A stretch of 64,000 nt of DNA, taken from contig JAVMKO010000003.1 of assembly GCA_032164245.1 (NCBI GenBank), positions 36,830,890-36,894,889 of the forward strand, given 5' to 3'. Below the pieces are notes generated by a model. That model did not search any database and was not told where the DNA came from. It worked only from the letters and a program-made list of their open reading frames with translations. The DNA comes from Sternotherus odoratus. Lineage: Eukaryota; Chordata; Testudines; Kinosternidae. Shown here piece by piece: positions 1-10,935 of this stretch (positions are counted from its first letter, which is position 1; each line of letters opens with the position of its first letter). The position numbers and the translations under genes are program-made.

Positions 1-1847
1 TATAGATACCTCTACAATTCTTTTTTTTTTAAACTGTGCAGAAATAATCATGTTTGGAAATCTGCAACAAACCAAGGCCCCAATCTGATACAGCACTCCA
101 TTGACTTCAAAAGGGCAAGGGTCCACCTGTGCAGGGGGACTTGCAGGATTGGAGCCAAAATCTGGTCAAGGTTTCTTAATGGTCAATCCTTCAATTTTAT
201 TGTAGACAAAATTCATTTGGAAGTCAATGCAAGTTCTGCCTGCTTTGGGAATTTAGAACTGGTACATAAGATGGAAGAACTTTGACCTGTGAAATTAATA
301 TCCTCTATGAAATACTGAACTCATTAAACAATTGGAAATATGATTGTCTTTCAAAATATACAAAAACAAAAAGAATGTTGTAGTATGAAGACATACATCT
401 GGCTTCTTTTCTCTCTCATGGAAACATGCTTATTATGCAATTTTCAGCAGATCAAATCATCTGAATGCAAAGCATGATATATTTATTGTGTATAATAATT
501 GCCAAAAATAATTACTGTGTTTGTAGTAGCTTTGACAGCATTATTTTATAATTCTTCTTAAAATAAATAAATGTACAAATCCCAAACAATCTTAATAAAT
601 ATTCATAATTACAAGCTACTTTAGAGCTCAGCTGTTGTGATCTCACATGTCACCTCTCCTACACTTCAAGGAGAAGTTAGTAAAATTTTGGTTAATTTTA
701 GTTTCTACCTATAGGAAAAACCCCTATAGAAAAAGGTGGTAAGCCCTAAATCAGCTCTGCATGTTGTGCCTGAGGAAAAGGCAAATAATACAAACATATC
801 TGGCAATCACAGAGCTCTGTAGATAGAATGAAACCAGACTATCCATTCACATGTTGTATGCTAACTAATTACCAGTCCCCAATAGCAAGTGGTAGTGAAC
901 ATCAATATATACTGATTGCCAAATTTACATTGATTCTAGTTTGCTCATTCATGGGTTTAGTTTCTTTTTAGGCAAGATATTTAGGAGGTTTCCCACTTTG
1001 GTTAAAAAATCATCATCAAATGCTGGTATATAGTAAAAGCCAGAACTAAACTACCAAAAGTCAGATACCAATTTTCATCTCCAAGACTAGGTTTGACCAC
1101 CACTCAGACCATGATCAGCTGAATCGGAGGCCAAGTTTTCAGAAACAGGGCATCTCAAATTGGGGAAAATTGAGATTGCAGTCCTATTCACTTAGTGTAA
1201 TTACTTTTAAAGTTATAGGAAACCTCAGCAGTTCTGTGCTCTGGTCACAAGACCGATGACTACCTGTAGCTTTAAAAAAAATTATAACTCCTGAATGAGG
1301 AACAAAGATCCTCTTCCACCCTGGAGTTCCCTACAATCATATTATTGACAGATAGACTCAATAAGTCTATCCCAATTGGGGGCACCCCAATCTAGTTGAC
1401 TAGATGATCACCCCAAATCTGTGATAACATCTCTCAACATTCTATCAGGAGTCTTTAGATACGAGTAGCTACTCCTCATCTGGAGGAGAAATAAACTGTA
1501 AGCCATTCAAGTGGTCACTGAACAGCCAGGTTTGGAGTATATCATATGGAGTTCTGCATTTGGCCCTGACCCACCTTTGTTCAAGCTTTGTTTTAGGCAA
1601 ATTCCATTTTACCAATCTATTGTAGTAGGTATAACAATGTAATCAAAACATAGATCCAGAATTGACTTACATTTTGTCAATTTCAAACTATTTAAATGTC
1701 CACTTTTTCCTATAAATGTAAATTCTCACATACCTAATTTTGTAAAATCTGCATCAGAATTGTTAATAATTTAAATTAGTGTTCAGGGGCCTCAATATAG
1801 CTTTGGAAGATCTACACTAAGCCTTTATTAAGTAGTCAGCCCACAGA
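1..1847. other. AT-rich non-coding DNA with one short palindromic repeat relic
   Basis: No open frame of useful length and no recognisable gene. Positions about 74-165 resemble the short inverted-repeat element common in turtle and bird DNA, whose core reads as 'attgacttcaa' flanked by 'ccaatctgat' and 'ggattggagcc'. The remainder is AT-rich sequence with no feature I can name. Confidence 0.5.
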
Positions 1848-2655
1848 ACTATATAAATGTTGGACTGGAAGGGACCTTGACAGGTCATCTAGTCCAGTTA
1901 CCTGCACAGAGGCAAGACTAAGTATTAGACCATCCCTGACAGGCATTTGTCTAACCTATTCTTACCTCCCTAGGTAATTTGCTCCAGTGCTTAACTATTC
2001 TAACAGTTACGAAGCTTTTCTTAATGTCTAACCTAAATATCCCTTGCTGCAATTTAAGCCCATTATTTCTTGTACTGTCCACAGTGATTAAGGAGAACAA
2101 TTTATCACCCTCCTCTTTATAACAATCTTTTATATACTTGAATACTTATTTCCCCCCAGTTGTCTCTTTGCCAAACTACACAAACACAATTTTATTTCAG
2201 TATTTTCCCATAGGTCATATTTTCAAGACCTTTAATAATTTAATTGATCTCCTCCAGACTTTCTCCAATTTATCCACATCTTTTCAGAAGTGTGGTGCCC
2301 AGAACTGGACACAATACTCCAGCTGAGGCCTAATTAGTGCTGAGTAGACTGGAAGAATTATTTCTCATGTCTTGCTACTAATACATCTTAGAATGCTGTT
2401 CATTTTTTTGCAACGGTATTACATTATTGACTCATATTTAGTTTGTGATCCACTATAATCTCCAGATCTTTGTTTGCTGTACTCTCTCCTAATCAATCCT
2501 TTCCCATTTTGTATTTGTACAATTGATTATTGCTTCCTAAATGGGGTGCTTTGCCTTATTAAATCTCATCCTATTTATTTCAGACCACATCTCCAGTTTG
2601 TCAAGATCATTTTGAATTTTAATCCTACCCTCCAAAGGTTTGCCACCCCTCGCAG

Positions 2656-2934
2656 CTAATCATCTGCATATTTTATAAATATGCTCTCTTTGTCATTATC
2701 TAAACTGTTTATGAAGATATTGAATAGAACTGGACCCAGGACAGATCTCTGTGGGACCCCACTCAGTATGTCCTTCCAGCTTGACTGTGATAACTGCTGA
2801 GAATAGTTTTCCAACAGGTTGTGTACCCACCATACAGTAGGTAAATCTAGGCTATGTTTCCCTAGTTTGCTTATGAGGTCATGTGAGATGGTATCAGATG
2901 CATTATTGAAATCCAGATACATCATATGTATCAC
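2656..2934 (-). pseudogene. CR1 reverse-transcriptase palm fragment
   Basis: This is the longest surviving open piece of the CR1 ORF2 protein described at 1848-3760. In order it holds motif A with its first catalytic aspartate (LDF), the VPQ-containing motif B with G to R in the fourth position, and the YADD box at the low-coordinate end. Family knowledge: this enzyme copies CR1 RNA at a nicked target. Here only about 90 residues of a protein of roughly 900 remain, so it is a fossil without function. The ATG at 2934 is incidental. Confidence 0.75.
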
Positions 2935-3301
2935 TTCCTCCCTACTTATAGGGCTTGTTACCCTGTCAAAAGAAAGATATTAAGTTGGTTTGATATGATT
3001 TATTCTTGACAAATTAATGCTGTTAGGTATCACTTTATTATCCTCTGCTTATAAACTGACTGCTTGATTATTTGCTCCATTTTCTTTCTGGATACCAAAG
3101 TTAAGATGACTGGTCTATAATTCCCCAGGTTGTCCTTATTCCCTCTTTTTATACATAAGTACTAGCCATTTTCCAGTCCTCTGGGTTCTCCCATCCACCA
3201 AAAGTTCTCAAAGATAATCACTAATGGTTCAGAGATCTCTTCAGCCAGTTCCTTAAGAATTCTACAATGTATTTCATGAAGCTCTGCTGACCTGAAGACA
3301 T

Positions 3302-3314
3302 CTAAATTATCTAA
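3302..3314. repeat. left TSD of Cry-type SINE
   Basis: CTAAATTATCTAA, repeated exactly at 3432-3444, bounds the SINE inserted in the CR1 LINE. Confidence 0.85.
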
Positions 3315-3431
3315 TGAAGTGGGTCTTAGCCCACAAAAGCTCATGATCCCTAAAATCTGTTAGTCTATAAGGTCCTACAAGACTCTTTGTCGCTTTTGCA
3401 GATCCAGACTAACACAGCTACCCCTCTGATA
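3315..3431 (-). mobile_element. Cry-type tRNA-derived SINE, minus orientation
   Basis: Read on the minus strand it starts with the tRNA-related head (tcagaggggtagctgtgtta, gtctggatctgc), continues through caaagagtcttgtagg, and ends in the tail where the plus strand reads gaagtgggtcttagccca. Flanking 13-bp direct repeats (3302-3314 and 3432-3444) are perfect, which shows insertion by target-primed reverse transcription into the older CR1. SINEs of this type are a marker of cryptodiran turtles. Confidence 0.88.
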
Positions 3432-3805
3432 CTAAATTATCTAAGTAATCCTTAACTTATTCTTTCCCTATTTTAGCCTCAGATCCTACCCCATTTACAC
3501 TGACATTCACTATGTTAGTCTTTCTGGTGAAAACAAAAAAAAAGTCACTTTATACTTCAGCTACTGCTGTGTTTTCTGTTATTGTCTTTTCCTCCTCATT
3601 GAGTAATAAATAGGTCTACCCTGTCATTGGTCTTCTTCTTGCTTCTACTGCATTTGTAAAATGTTTTTTTGTTACCCTTTATGTTTTCAGCTAGTTAAAT
3701 CTCCTTTAGTGCCTTGATCTTTCTAATTTTGTCCCTACATGCTTGTAGTTTTGTTGTTTTTTAAAAAAAAAATTATCCTAGTTTTACCTAGTTTTCACTT
3801 TTTGT

Positions 3806-4082
3806 ATGATTCTATCATTCTATGATCAAAGAATCACAGAATATCAGGGTTGGAAGGGACCTCAGGAGGTCATCTAGGCCAACTGTCTGCTCAAAGCAGG
3901 ACCAATCCCCAACTCAATCATCCCAGCCAGGGCTTTGTCAAGCCTGACCTTAAAAACCTCTAAGGAAGGAGATTCCACCACCTCCATTCCAGTGCTTCAC
4001 CACCCTACTAGTGAAAAGGTTTTTCCTAATATCCAACCTAAACCTCCCCCACTTCAATCTGAGGCCATTACTCCATGATATT
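3806..4082 (-). mobile_element. CR1 LINE 3'-end fragment
   Basis: The plus strand begins with the reverse-complemented CR1 3' microsatellite (attctatcattctatgat) followed by 'aatcacagaatatcagggtt' and the standard CR1 3'-UTR/ORF2 end up to 'gaggccattactccatgata'. It retains only about 270 bp, is 5'-truncated and non-coding. It is less diverged than the copy at 1848. Confidence 0.9.
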
Positions 4083-5478
4083 AGGTAGGATTTGCCTCAA
4101 ATGCAAATAAATTATACATGTTAATCAACTACAATCACAGAGGAAGGAAATGCAAAAGTTAAGGTTAAAACAGTATCATAACTTTGCCTGGGCTTAATAC
4201 ACACAGCATTTTAATGGCCCCAGTTAGGTTATGCAGTTCATATTTCACCTCGATGTGCAAGGACTGGGAAAAGGGCAAGTTCCCACCTTTGCTGTTGCTA
4301 ATTGAGAGGAATATTTTTCCAAATCTTTAACATAAAAAAATAGTAACAATAAAAAGAAAGCACAGTGATTGCAGAATATTTCAAAATGCAGTGAAAATTG
4401 CAGACACATAGGAAAATTATGAGAGCATCTTTTTTTTCTGGGCCTACAATATTCTAAGAAGATTTTGCTGTATTTCAATGAAACACTCATAACATTTTGA
4501 TCCTCTAAGCAGCCATAAAACAAACCAGATTATAAAGCCCCTACCTCTGCCAGAGCCCCCGTCTGAAACTAGCCAGATTCAGTCATGTCACAAAAAGGGC
4601 ATGATGACACTCAGAAGTGATTTTTTATTTTTTCACATTTTTTAAAAAAAATCTTTCCCCCAGAAAAAGCACTTTTCCTCACTGAAGATCATCAAAAAAT
4701 GTCCCTCCACCGCACTCTCCTATAACTCAGAAACAGCTGAAAGGATTTTGCTTAAACTTTCCCCCAAAATTTACCCTTTGGCAACTTCAACTATACAAAG
4801 TGATACCAGCCACCTGCTATAATATATATGTTATAAATTCTGAGCAAGTTTCAGGTCCCTTGCAGTGTCCCTTTTGATCCCACGTCTGAAGAGCTTGGGA
4901 ACTTGTAAACTGTGCTGACCCTGCACACTAGGCTAAATTAATCTCTGGTAAAATTCCATAGTGTTGCCCACTCTCTGGAGTCTCACAATATCTGATGTTT
5001 CTCCTTAAAGTTCCAGCTCCAAATAGGTCTGTCTCTTCCCTTCACCTCCCTCCTTCAAGTCCCTGATTATGCTGTGTCCCTGTTCTCATCTCCACTCCAA
5101 CTTGACCTACAACTCCACTATCTCTATCCCTTTCCTCATTCTCTCCCACAGAATCTCTGCCCACTTATGTCTGCCAGTGTCTGAGAGAGGTGGGCTCCTT
5201 TGCGGGCTCCTGGTCACTCACATGGCTGGCTGCTCTATGGGCCACCACAGTTAGTCAAGGATGGCAAGCGGAGAAGTAAACAGGCCTTTCCAAAGGAGCT
5301 TTCCCCACTCTCAGGCAGGCGCTGCAGAAGCTTCCTGTTGTGCAGATGGAGACTGCAGACAGCCACAACTGCTTCTGTTCCTGTGGTCTGCACTATGGCG
5401 CCCCCTGCCATTACATGTCTACTCACGCATCACTGCATAGGCCAAACAGTGAGGAAAAGCAGCTCATACTCCAGCCAC
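4083..5478. other. non-coding stretch, nothing recognised
   Basis: AT-rich to about 4950, then a pyrimidine-rich segment near 5030-5180. Short open frames here lack codon bias or motifs, and I see no repeat family I can name. Confidence 0.4.
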
Positions 5479-5486
5479 CACTAGGG

Positions 5487-6328
5487 TAGGGGTGGGCAAA
5501 CTTTTTGGCCTGAGGGATGCACTAGGTTTCCGAAACTGTATAGAGGGCTGATTAGGGGAGGCTGTCCCTCCCCAAACAGTCAGGCATTGCCCGGTTTCCT
5601 ACCCTCTATCCAACCCCACCTGCTTCTTGCCCCGACGGCCCCTCTGGGACTCCTGCCCCATCCAAAGCCCCCTCTCATTCCTGACGGTCCCCCCAGGAAC
5701 CTTGCCCCATCCATTCCCCCTGCTCCCTGTCTCCTGACCACCCCTGGACCCCCCCAACTACCTCCCCACCACCCCATCCAACTCCTCTCCTTTCTGACAG
5801 CCCTTCACGGGACCCCTGCTCTATCCAACCATCCCTTCTTCCTGTCCCCTGACCGTCCCCGAACCTCCAGCAGAACTGCTCTCTGCTGCCTCATCCATCC
5901 TACCTCCTTCCTGACTGCACCCCAGGGATCCCTGCCCTCATTCTACCCCCGTTTCCCACCCTCTAACTGCCCCAACCCCTACCTCTGACCCCTGACCATC
6001 CCCCAAACTCCCCTGCCCTCTATCCACCACCACCCCTGCTACCTGGCTACAGATGGCTGGCGGCACGGCTATACCAGGACAGGCAGCCACGCACTGCACA
6101 GAACAGAGCACTGGGTCAGGCCGCAGCTCTGCAGCTGTGCTGCCCTGGGAGCTCGTGGCTGTGCCGTCCAGAGCATCACACCGCCGCCGCACCTCACTGA
6201 GGTTGTGGGGGTGGGGTAACAGCAGAGGAATAGCCAGGGACTAGCCTTCCTGGCTAGAAGCTATGGGGCAGGGCAGGAAGGTCCCATGGGCCGTATGTGG
6301 CCCACAAGCCATAGTTTGCTGACTTCGG
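5487..6328. mobile_element. non-autonomous hAT-type transposon with C-rich interior
   Basis: The left end reads taggggtgggcaaacttttt and the right end reads catagtttgctgacttcgg. The right end, reverse-complemented, gives an imperfect terminal inverted repeat around GGGCAAACT/CAGCAAACT. This is the familiar turtle/crocodile hAT end. The interior (5560-6050) is very C-rich with runs such as ccccaccacccc and gives long meaningless open frames. No convincing 8-bp TSD, because another element abuts at 6330. Confidence 0.7.
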
Positions 6329-6329
6329 G

Positions 6330-6690
6330 AAAGTCTATGCTACAAAATTAAGTTGACATTAGTTATGTCGAATTACAGCCACCACAGTAATTAAACTGAT
6401 TTTGCATGTTCACACTGCTCTTTGTGCACACTCACCAGGAGCACTTGCACTGGTTAAACTGTCAGCGTGGGGCACTGTGGGATGGCTTCTGAAAGGCAGC
6501 AACAGTTGTTGTAAGCAATGCAGTGTCTACATTGACACTGCATCAACCTAACTACATCAACTTAAGCACTTTGGAGGTGGAGTTATTACGTCAGTGTAGT
6601 AGGCAAGTGACATCGGTAGGAGCTACCTTTTAGTGTAGATGCTTACAGAGATATACCTATGTAAGCTGCTTACATGCAAGTCTGAACAAA
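6330..6690. mobile_element. MITE-like element rich in 'gtcgac/gttgac' motifs
   Basis: It starts 'agtctatgctacaaaattaa' with 'gttgacatta' and ends with 'ttttagtgtagatgc', the weak inverse of the start. It contains the 'gggcactgtgggatggcttc' core seen in a common turtle MITE family. TIRs are eroded and no clear TSD remains. Confidence 0.5.
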
Positions 6691-6711
6691 AGTAGCTATA
6701 GAAACTAAAAA

Positions 6712-6824
6712 TAGGGTTGCCAAGCCTCCAGGATTGTCCTGGAGTCTCCAAAAATTAAAGATTAATTAAAGGTAATATGTGATGAAACCTCCAGGAATTC
6801 ATCCAGCCACAGTTGGTAACCCTA
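6712..6824. mobile_element. 113-bp hAT-type MITE (TAGGGTTGCC ends)
   Basis: TIRs: tagggttgccaagcctccagg at the left and cagttggtaacccta at the right. It is flanked by a near-perfect 8-bp TSD, actaaaaa (6704-6711) and actaaaat (6825-6832). The ends resemble those of the MITEs at 49858 and 51623 (TAGGGTRACCA), so the three may be mobilised by the same transposase type. Non-coding. Confidence 0.75.
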
Positions 6825-7089
6825 ACTAAAATTGAAAAGGCAAAATTGGGAGTGTGGCCTCTCAAAGTGGCTGCCATGGTAGATGTCTTTCACCTACAGT
6901 TTTACAGGAATTCTTCCACTTTTGGGGAAGTCTAACAATGGAGGGGAGGGATTTTTAAAAAAAAGAAAATATTCATGGATTGTGTCTTTTCCCCCTGTAT
7001 TGTGCCACTACCACCTTGAAAGGACTGCATAGGTTTAGCAGTGATGTTAATAAAGGACCATAGTTTAAAATACCAAATCAGCTTAGTTG

Positions 7090-7175
7090 GGGTTGGTCCT
7101 GCTTTGAGCAGGAGGTTGGGCTAGATGACCTCCCGAGGTCCCTTCCAAACCTGATATTCTATGATTCTATGAATA
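7090..7175 (+). mobile_element. CR1 LINE 3' tail, plus orientation
   Basis: Only the last roughly 85 bp of CR1: 'ggtcctgctttgagcaggag', 'ctagatgacctcccgaggtc', ending in the 'attctatgattctatga' 3' microsatellite. This is strong 5' truncation, typical for CR1. Confidence 0.9.
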
Positions 7176-7289
7176 ATAAACAAATGGCCAAACCATTTTA
7201 TATGTGCTTCCCTGGTACACAGTCTGGGACTACTAATAGGCACATTTATAGGGGCCTTCAATGTCTCACCTATTTTTCCTCTTCAGATT

Positions 7290-7860
7290 ATTTAAAACTT
7301 TAGTACTGGCTGGGGGGAATTGAAGTGCTGCAGGCTGACAGCAGTAGGTAGGATAGGTGGGACCACTAGAGAGGGTATAGGAAGGGCAGCAAGAGAGTGA
7401 TCAGAAGACAAGGGGGTGGAGGGGGAGTAGGTGTAATAGCAGCTGGCTAGGGGTGGGGGACAGTAGAGGAGTACCCAGAGGACAGGGAGGGAAGGACACA
7501 GGAGAGAGGCAGCAGGCAGGTGAGTGGGGATGGAAGGAGGCGCGGGGGGGGGGGGGTCAGGACTAAAAGGTGAGTGGGCATTAGGTAAGCAAGACGGGTG
7601 AGTGGGCATAGAAGAGGGCAGCAGGCAGATGGGTGGATGCCAGAGGGGCTGCAGGGTAGTGGGGGTTGGAAGAGGCAGCAGGGGAGTGTCAGGAGTCACA
7701 CAGGTGAGGGGGTGTTAGGTAAGCAAGGCAAGGGAGTGGTCATGAAGAAGGTAGCAGGTAGGTGGGTGTGAAAGGTGGCTGCAGGCTGGGAAGGGGGGGG
7801 TGAGAGGAGGCAGCTGTCAGGAGGGAGGGGGCAGCAGGCAGGGAAGGAATGGGGGCTGCT
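7290..7860. other. purine-rich (GA) tract adjoining the CpG island
   Basis: About 570 bp in which the plus strand is almost entirely G and A with short 'gcag' breaks, including a run of 13 G at 7544-7556. It reads open on the minus strand only because a C/T-rich strand seldom makes stop codons. It lies in what would be the first intron of the minus-strand gene beginning at 8071. Such strand asymmetry can form triplex or G-quadruplex structure, but nothing in the sequence proves this. Confidence 0.6.
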
Positions 7861-7957
7861 GCTGGAGAACGCGCCCTGGCAGCCCATGGATGCCGCAGCT
7901 CCTCCTGCCCCGGGTCCTTCCCTCCCTGCCCACCTCAGGCCCGGCTGGTGGCGGTAC

Positions 7958-8071
7958 CTGCCCGGGATGCAGAGCAGGCGGCGGCGCGGCCGGCTCCCCG
8001 ATCCAGAGCTGCTCCTTGAGGAGATGCTGATAGCTGAGGCAGTGCTTCAGCGCGGACGGCACCGTGCCCAT
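7958..8071 (-). CDS. candidate first coding exon, 38 codons, gene unidentified
   Basis: The start ATG (8071-8069) sits in a strong Kozak context (GGCCATGGG). The exon encodes 38 residues beginning MGTVPSALKHCLSYQHLL, with an amphipathic, helix-like first half (KEQLWIG follows) and a proline/alanine-rich end. It closes with CAG|GTACCG at 7958/7957, a good donor, in phase 0; beyond it the frame continues only into the C/T-rich tract. The position inside a CpG island, the CCAAT box 121 bp upstream and the Kozak match all support a real 5' coding exon. No signal peptide is evident. I do not recognise the protein and give no function. Downstream exons would lie below 7900 and probably beyond the window edge; none is visible. 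An alternative is a chance open frame in GC-rich DNA. Confidence 0.55.
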
Positions 8072-8191
8072 GGCCCGGCCGCGGGGCGCTTCTCCTGCGC
8101 CTGCCGCCCAGCCGCAAAGTCAGCGCATCCCCCCCGGACCCGGCGGCCGCCGCAGCCAGTGGCTGGAGCCCGGGCCTGGGGAGCGCGTGTG

Positions 8192-8196
8192 ATTGG
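8192..8196 (-). promoter_or_regulatory. CCAAT box
   Basis: Minus-strand CCAAT (plus strand ATTGG) with the favoured flank CCGCCAATCA, typical of NF-Y sites 60-100 bp upstream of a start of transcription. It lies 121 bp upstream of the candidate ATG at 8071. Confidence 0.55.
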
Positions 8197-8559
8197 CGGA
8201 GAGCTGGGGAATCCCGCATCCGCGCCTCGCCCGCTCCCGACGTGCTGCGGCAGCAGCCCCCCGCGCTTGGTCGGAGCGCCACCAGGGAGCAGGCTCCGTC
8301 CAGCCGGGCCGCTCCCTGCAGCACGGTGCAGGGCGGAGCTGCTGCTACTGCAATCGCCCCTGCTGCTCATGCTGCCGAGGACAGCTGGAATCCGCCCGCC
8401 TCCACCAGTCGGTCCCACGCCTCAAGCCCCTCGCTGTGCCTACAGGCTGGGAGAGACCCAGCGTTTCCATCCATGCGCGCGGGAACTGCCACGGCCCCCT
8501 GTCTTCACAGCCTTGCGGCCTTAGGTCAACACATGATGTAGGCGCCAGCTGCGACCTTA

Positions 8560-10600
8560 GATAGTTTTGGGGATGCTCTCAGTACTAGGATTTTTGGTTA
8601 CAGATCCATCGCACTTCTATCTCAGGCATGGAAACAAGGGATAGGAACAGGCCTGTGAGGTATTAAGCCAGGCCTCTAGAACTGTAATAATAAGAATACA
8701 ACAGAGAACCTGATTCCACAGGACCCAAGTCTGCATTCCTTGCACACCCAACATGTCAAGTGAGATCACTGGGAACTTGGGCTGTGCAGAGGACCGCAGA
8801 AATCAGGCACGGATATGTATATATGAAGAAACATGGCAACCAGCTACACTATAATTATACAATTAATTATAGGACTTTAAAAAATTACCCTGAGATTTTC
8901 TTTGAGCATATACAATACAACAGTACATTAACTGGGAGATGAGCAGGAAGATATCGCTAAAGAAGGAAAAATCTGATACTAGAATAAGAAGCTACTAGCA
9001 CAATTTGTTCATACTTTAAAATATATATCTGCATCTTGAATATTCAACACAGTGGTTAAATTGTGGTTGTTGGGTTTGGGTTGGGTTTTTCCCCTGTAAA
9101 ACCAAATTATATGTTGGTTTTGGGTTACAGAACTACAAGAATGGTTCTGAATAGGACATTTTAATATCATTTGGTCCTTCATATGGCAGTGAATGATTTA
9201 CAAGCATTTTAAAAAAATTGTATTTATTCTTTTCGTTTGTTGGGGCAACAGTAATACAGGACCTATGGAAAGAAATATTTTTCAAATGTTAACAGCTTTC
9301 TCAAAAACAGCAAGTTATATTTTGTCATCTTCAGCAGGAGGTCTGCTCAGCCAATTTTCCAAAGCCACTCTCTCAAGTGGAATACCATATGCATTTGAGA
9401 TTATTTCTAATTAATTCACTTTCCTTGGTATCTCTGGACACTTGTTAAATTCACTGACCTCTCCAGAGGTCATTTTCTGAAAAATAATATCAGGTTTACA
9501 GCCAAGTCTGAATTTAAGCTTTGGGCTCATACACATAATACTTTAAAGCGCTTAAATTATTTGCTGCTATAAGGCTCAATACGGCATTTCTTGTGCATCC
9601 AAAACTTCCCAGGTGTGTATATTTTCATGAATTCTGAGTGCCATTGTAAAAGATAAACAATAGAAAAACGATAGTATACTTTGAAAGCGCGTAGTTTCTT
9701 AGTGATAATGAAATCTCCAAATAGTACCATTAATTAGAAAAAGGGCTTTAAAAGTGTTGCTAATGATCATCTCTGTAATTCTAAATTTAAGTGCATTTAC
9801 CTACAGTAAGTGTCATGGGTATTTCCCCACTGATTAACATTTTAGGTAGTTGTTATATTTTCTCTCTTTCTTATGTCCCTTGAGTAGTCTGGGGGGGGGG
9901 GGGGGGTAAGGGAATCTATACTCAAACTTCTTATATTTCCACAACTTCAGAGAATTTGATGTTTTTCCTAAATATCCGATCCAAACTACTGCAAGTCATT
10001 TAGGGCCAATGAAATAAATGGCAAAACACTTATTTAATTTATTGGGAGCAGAATTGAGTGCTTATTTCTTGGTTCCCCTGTGACAAAACAGATAATTTTC
10101 TAGTTTCAGTGGTACATGTGAAGAAGAAGATATTTTACTGACAGAAATAATTATCCTTCATATTCTTGCCTTTCATATAGCAAGTAACTAGCACCTTTCA
10201 TGTGAGAGTATCACAGTACTTATATATAGTATTTACCTACCTCTCCTGCTTTTATGACCAGTCTCTTTTCACATTTTCTTTTTTTCTGCCAGTGATGTCA
10301 TCCTCATTTCCCCATTTGTTCATCTTTTCCAAACTTGTCTTTTCATTCTCACACATGTCTCTTCACTTATTTTCCATGCAAATTGCTACCTCCTCCTCAT
10401 TTAAATCCCTGTTCTTCCCCCAAACCCTACTTCTATTACTTCTGTGTCTGTGAATAATATTCACTCTTATTTTGGCTCCTTAATAAATATAAATGTAACT
10501 GAACCAAAAAAAGTACACACATTGAATTTCTATGCTATTGCATGGCTTCAACCCTTGTCCTGTTCCTTCAAGCTGATTCTACTGTGAATGGATAATTGCC
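8560..10600. other. AT-rich non-coding DNA
   Basis: No gene or repeat family recognised. It contains a run of 16 G at 9891-9906 and T-rich, C/T-rich sequence at 10,220-10,440 that opens a meaningless hydrophobic frame. Confidence 0.4.
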
Positions 10601-10631
10601 AACTTATTCCATTTTTCTGCTGCTCAATCAG

Positions 10632-10779
10632 GGTGACGCTGAAGTTTAAAAAAGAGCATCCTTATCGTACACCCAAGTTTTGTGGAGGCAGAGACTGTAA
10701 ATATGGCAATGTTATATTGGAAATGGAATCCCCCAATTGTGGTGAATTAGATTATTGTGCAACAAAGTATTTCGCATAA
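10632..10779 (+). other. weak candidate terminal exon, cysteine-rich
   Basis: After a good acceptor-like tract (tccatttttctgctgctcaatcag, AG ending at about 10,630) the plus strand is open for 48 codons to a TAA at 10,777. The predicted peptide has four cysteines spaced as FCGG-RDC, then PNC and LDYC, a pattern seen in extracellular proteins. I cannot match it to a family, and the length is within what chance allows in 64 kb. Confidence 0.2.
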
Positions 10780-10839
10780 TCTTTTCCTGTTGTGCCTCTC
10801 ATTCTACAACCTTCTAACCTTTGTCATTCTTTCCCAATT

Positions 10840-10935
10840 TAGGGCCCAAACCTGCAACTCTCACTCAAATATTACATAAGTCTCAAAGCCAAAAGAACTA
10901 CTCACATGAATAAGAGATGCAGTATTGGGCCAGAG
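10840..10935. repeat. short palindromic interspersed repeat (gggcccaaacctgca type)
   Basis: The left arm 'gggcccaaacctgcaactct' and the right arm 'gatgcagtattgggcc' are inverse to each other. This is the common amniote element whose arms read 'gggcccgatcctgca'. No coding capacity. Confidence 0.55.

Larger units (their letters stand above)
1848..3760 (-). mobile_element. CR1 LINE, 5'-truncated and decayed, sense on minus strand
   Basis: The plus strand is the reverse complement of a CR1 3' half. Positions 1858-1900 carry the typical CR1 3' end (tggaagggacc followed by gtcatctagtcca), and the reverse-transcriptase coding part runs to higher coordinates. Between 2656 and 2934 the minus strand stays open for 92 codons. 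It shows motif A ([10 protein letters not shown], with F/A changes from the usual AFDT), motif B as [10 protein letters not shown] (family norm GVPQGS) and motif C YADD, that is, the fingers-palm core of a non-LTR reverse transcriptase. Stops and indels elsewhere make it inactive. A Cry-type SINE interrupts it at 3315-3431, and homology resumes from 3445 to about 3760. The level of decay makes it older than the SINE. Confidence 0.85.
7840..8550. promoter_or_regulatory. CpG island promoter
   Basis: A sharp change from AT-rich flanks to very GC-rich DNA dense in CpG (for example gcggcggcgcggccgg near 7980 and gcggccgccgcagcc near 8143). No repeat ends border it and no tandem unit dominates, unlike the GC-rich minisatellites at 27.8 and 58 kb, so it looks like a host promoter. 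A CCAAT box (minus strand, 8192-8196) and several GC boxes lie upstream of a Kozak-perfect minus-strand ATG at 8071. By spacing, transcription would start around 8100-8140 and run toward lower coordinates. Transcription from the other strand is also possible. Confidence 0.7.

Noticed and set aside
5587..5988. 133-codon proline-rich frame
   Set aside because: Lies in the C-rich interior of a hAT-type element.
7775..8524. 249-codon plus-strand frame through the CpG island
   Set aside because: Ordinary for GC-rich DNA; no domain, and the minus strand has the better start, donor and CCAAT arrangement.
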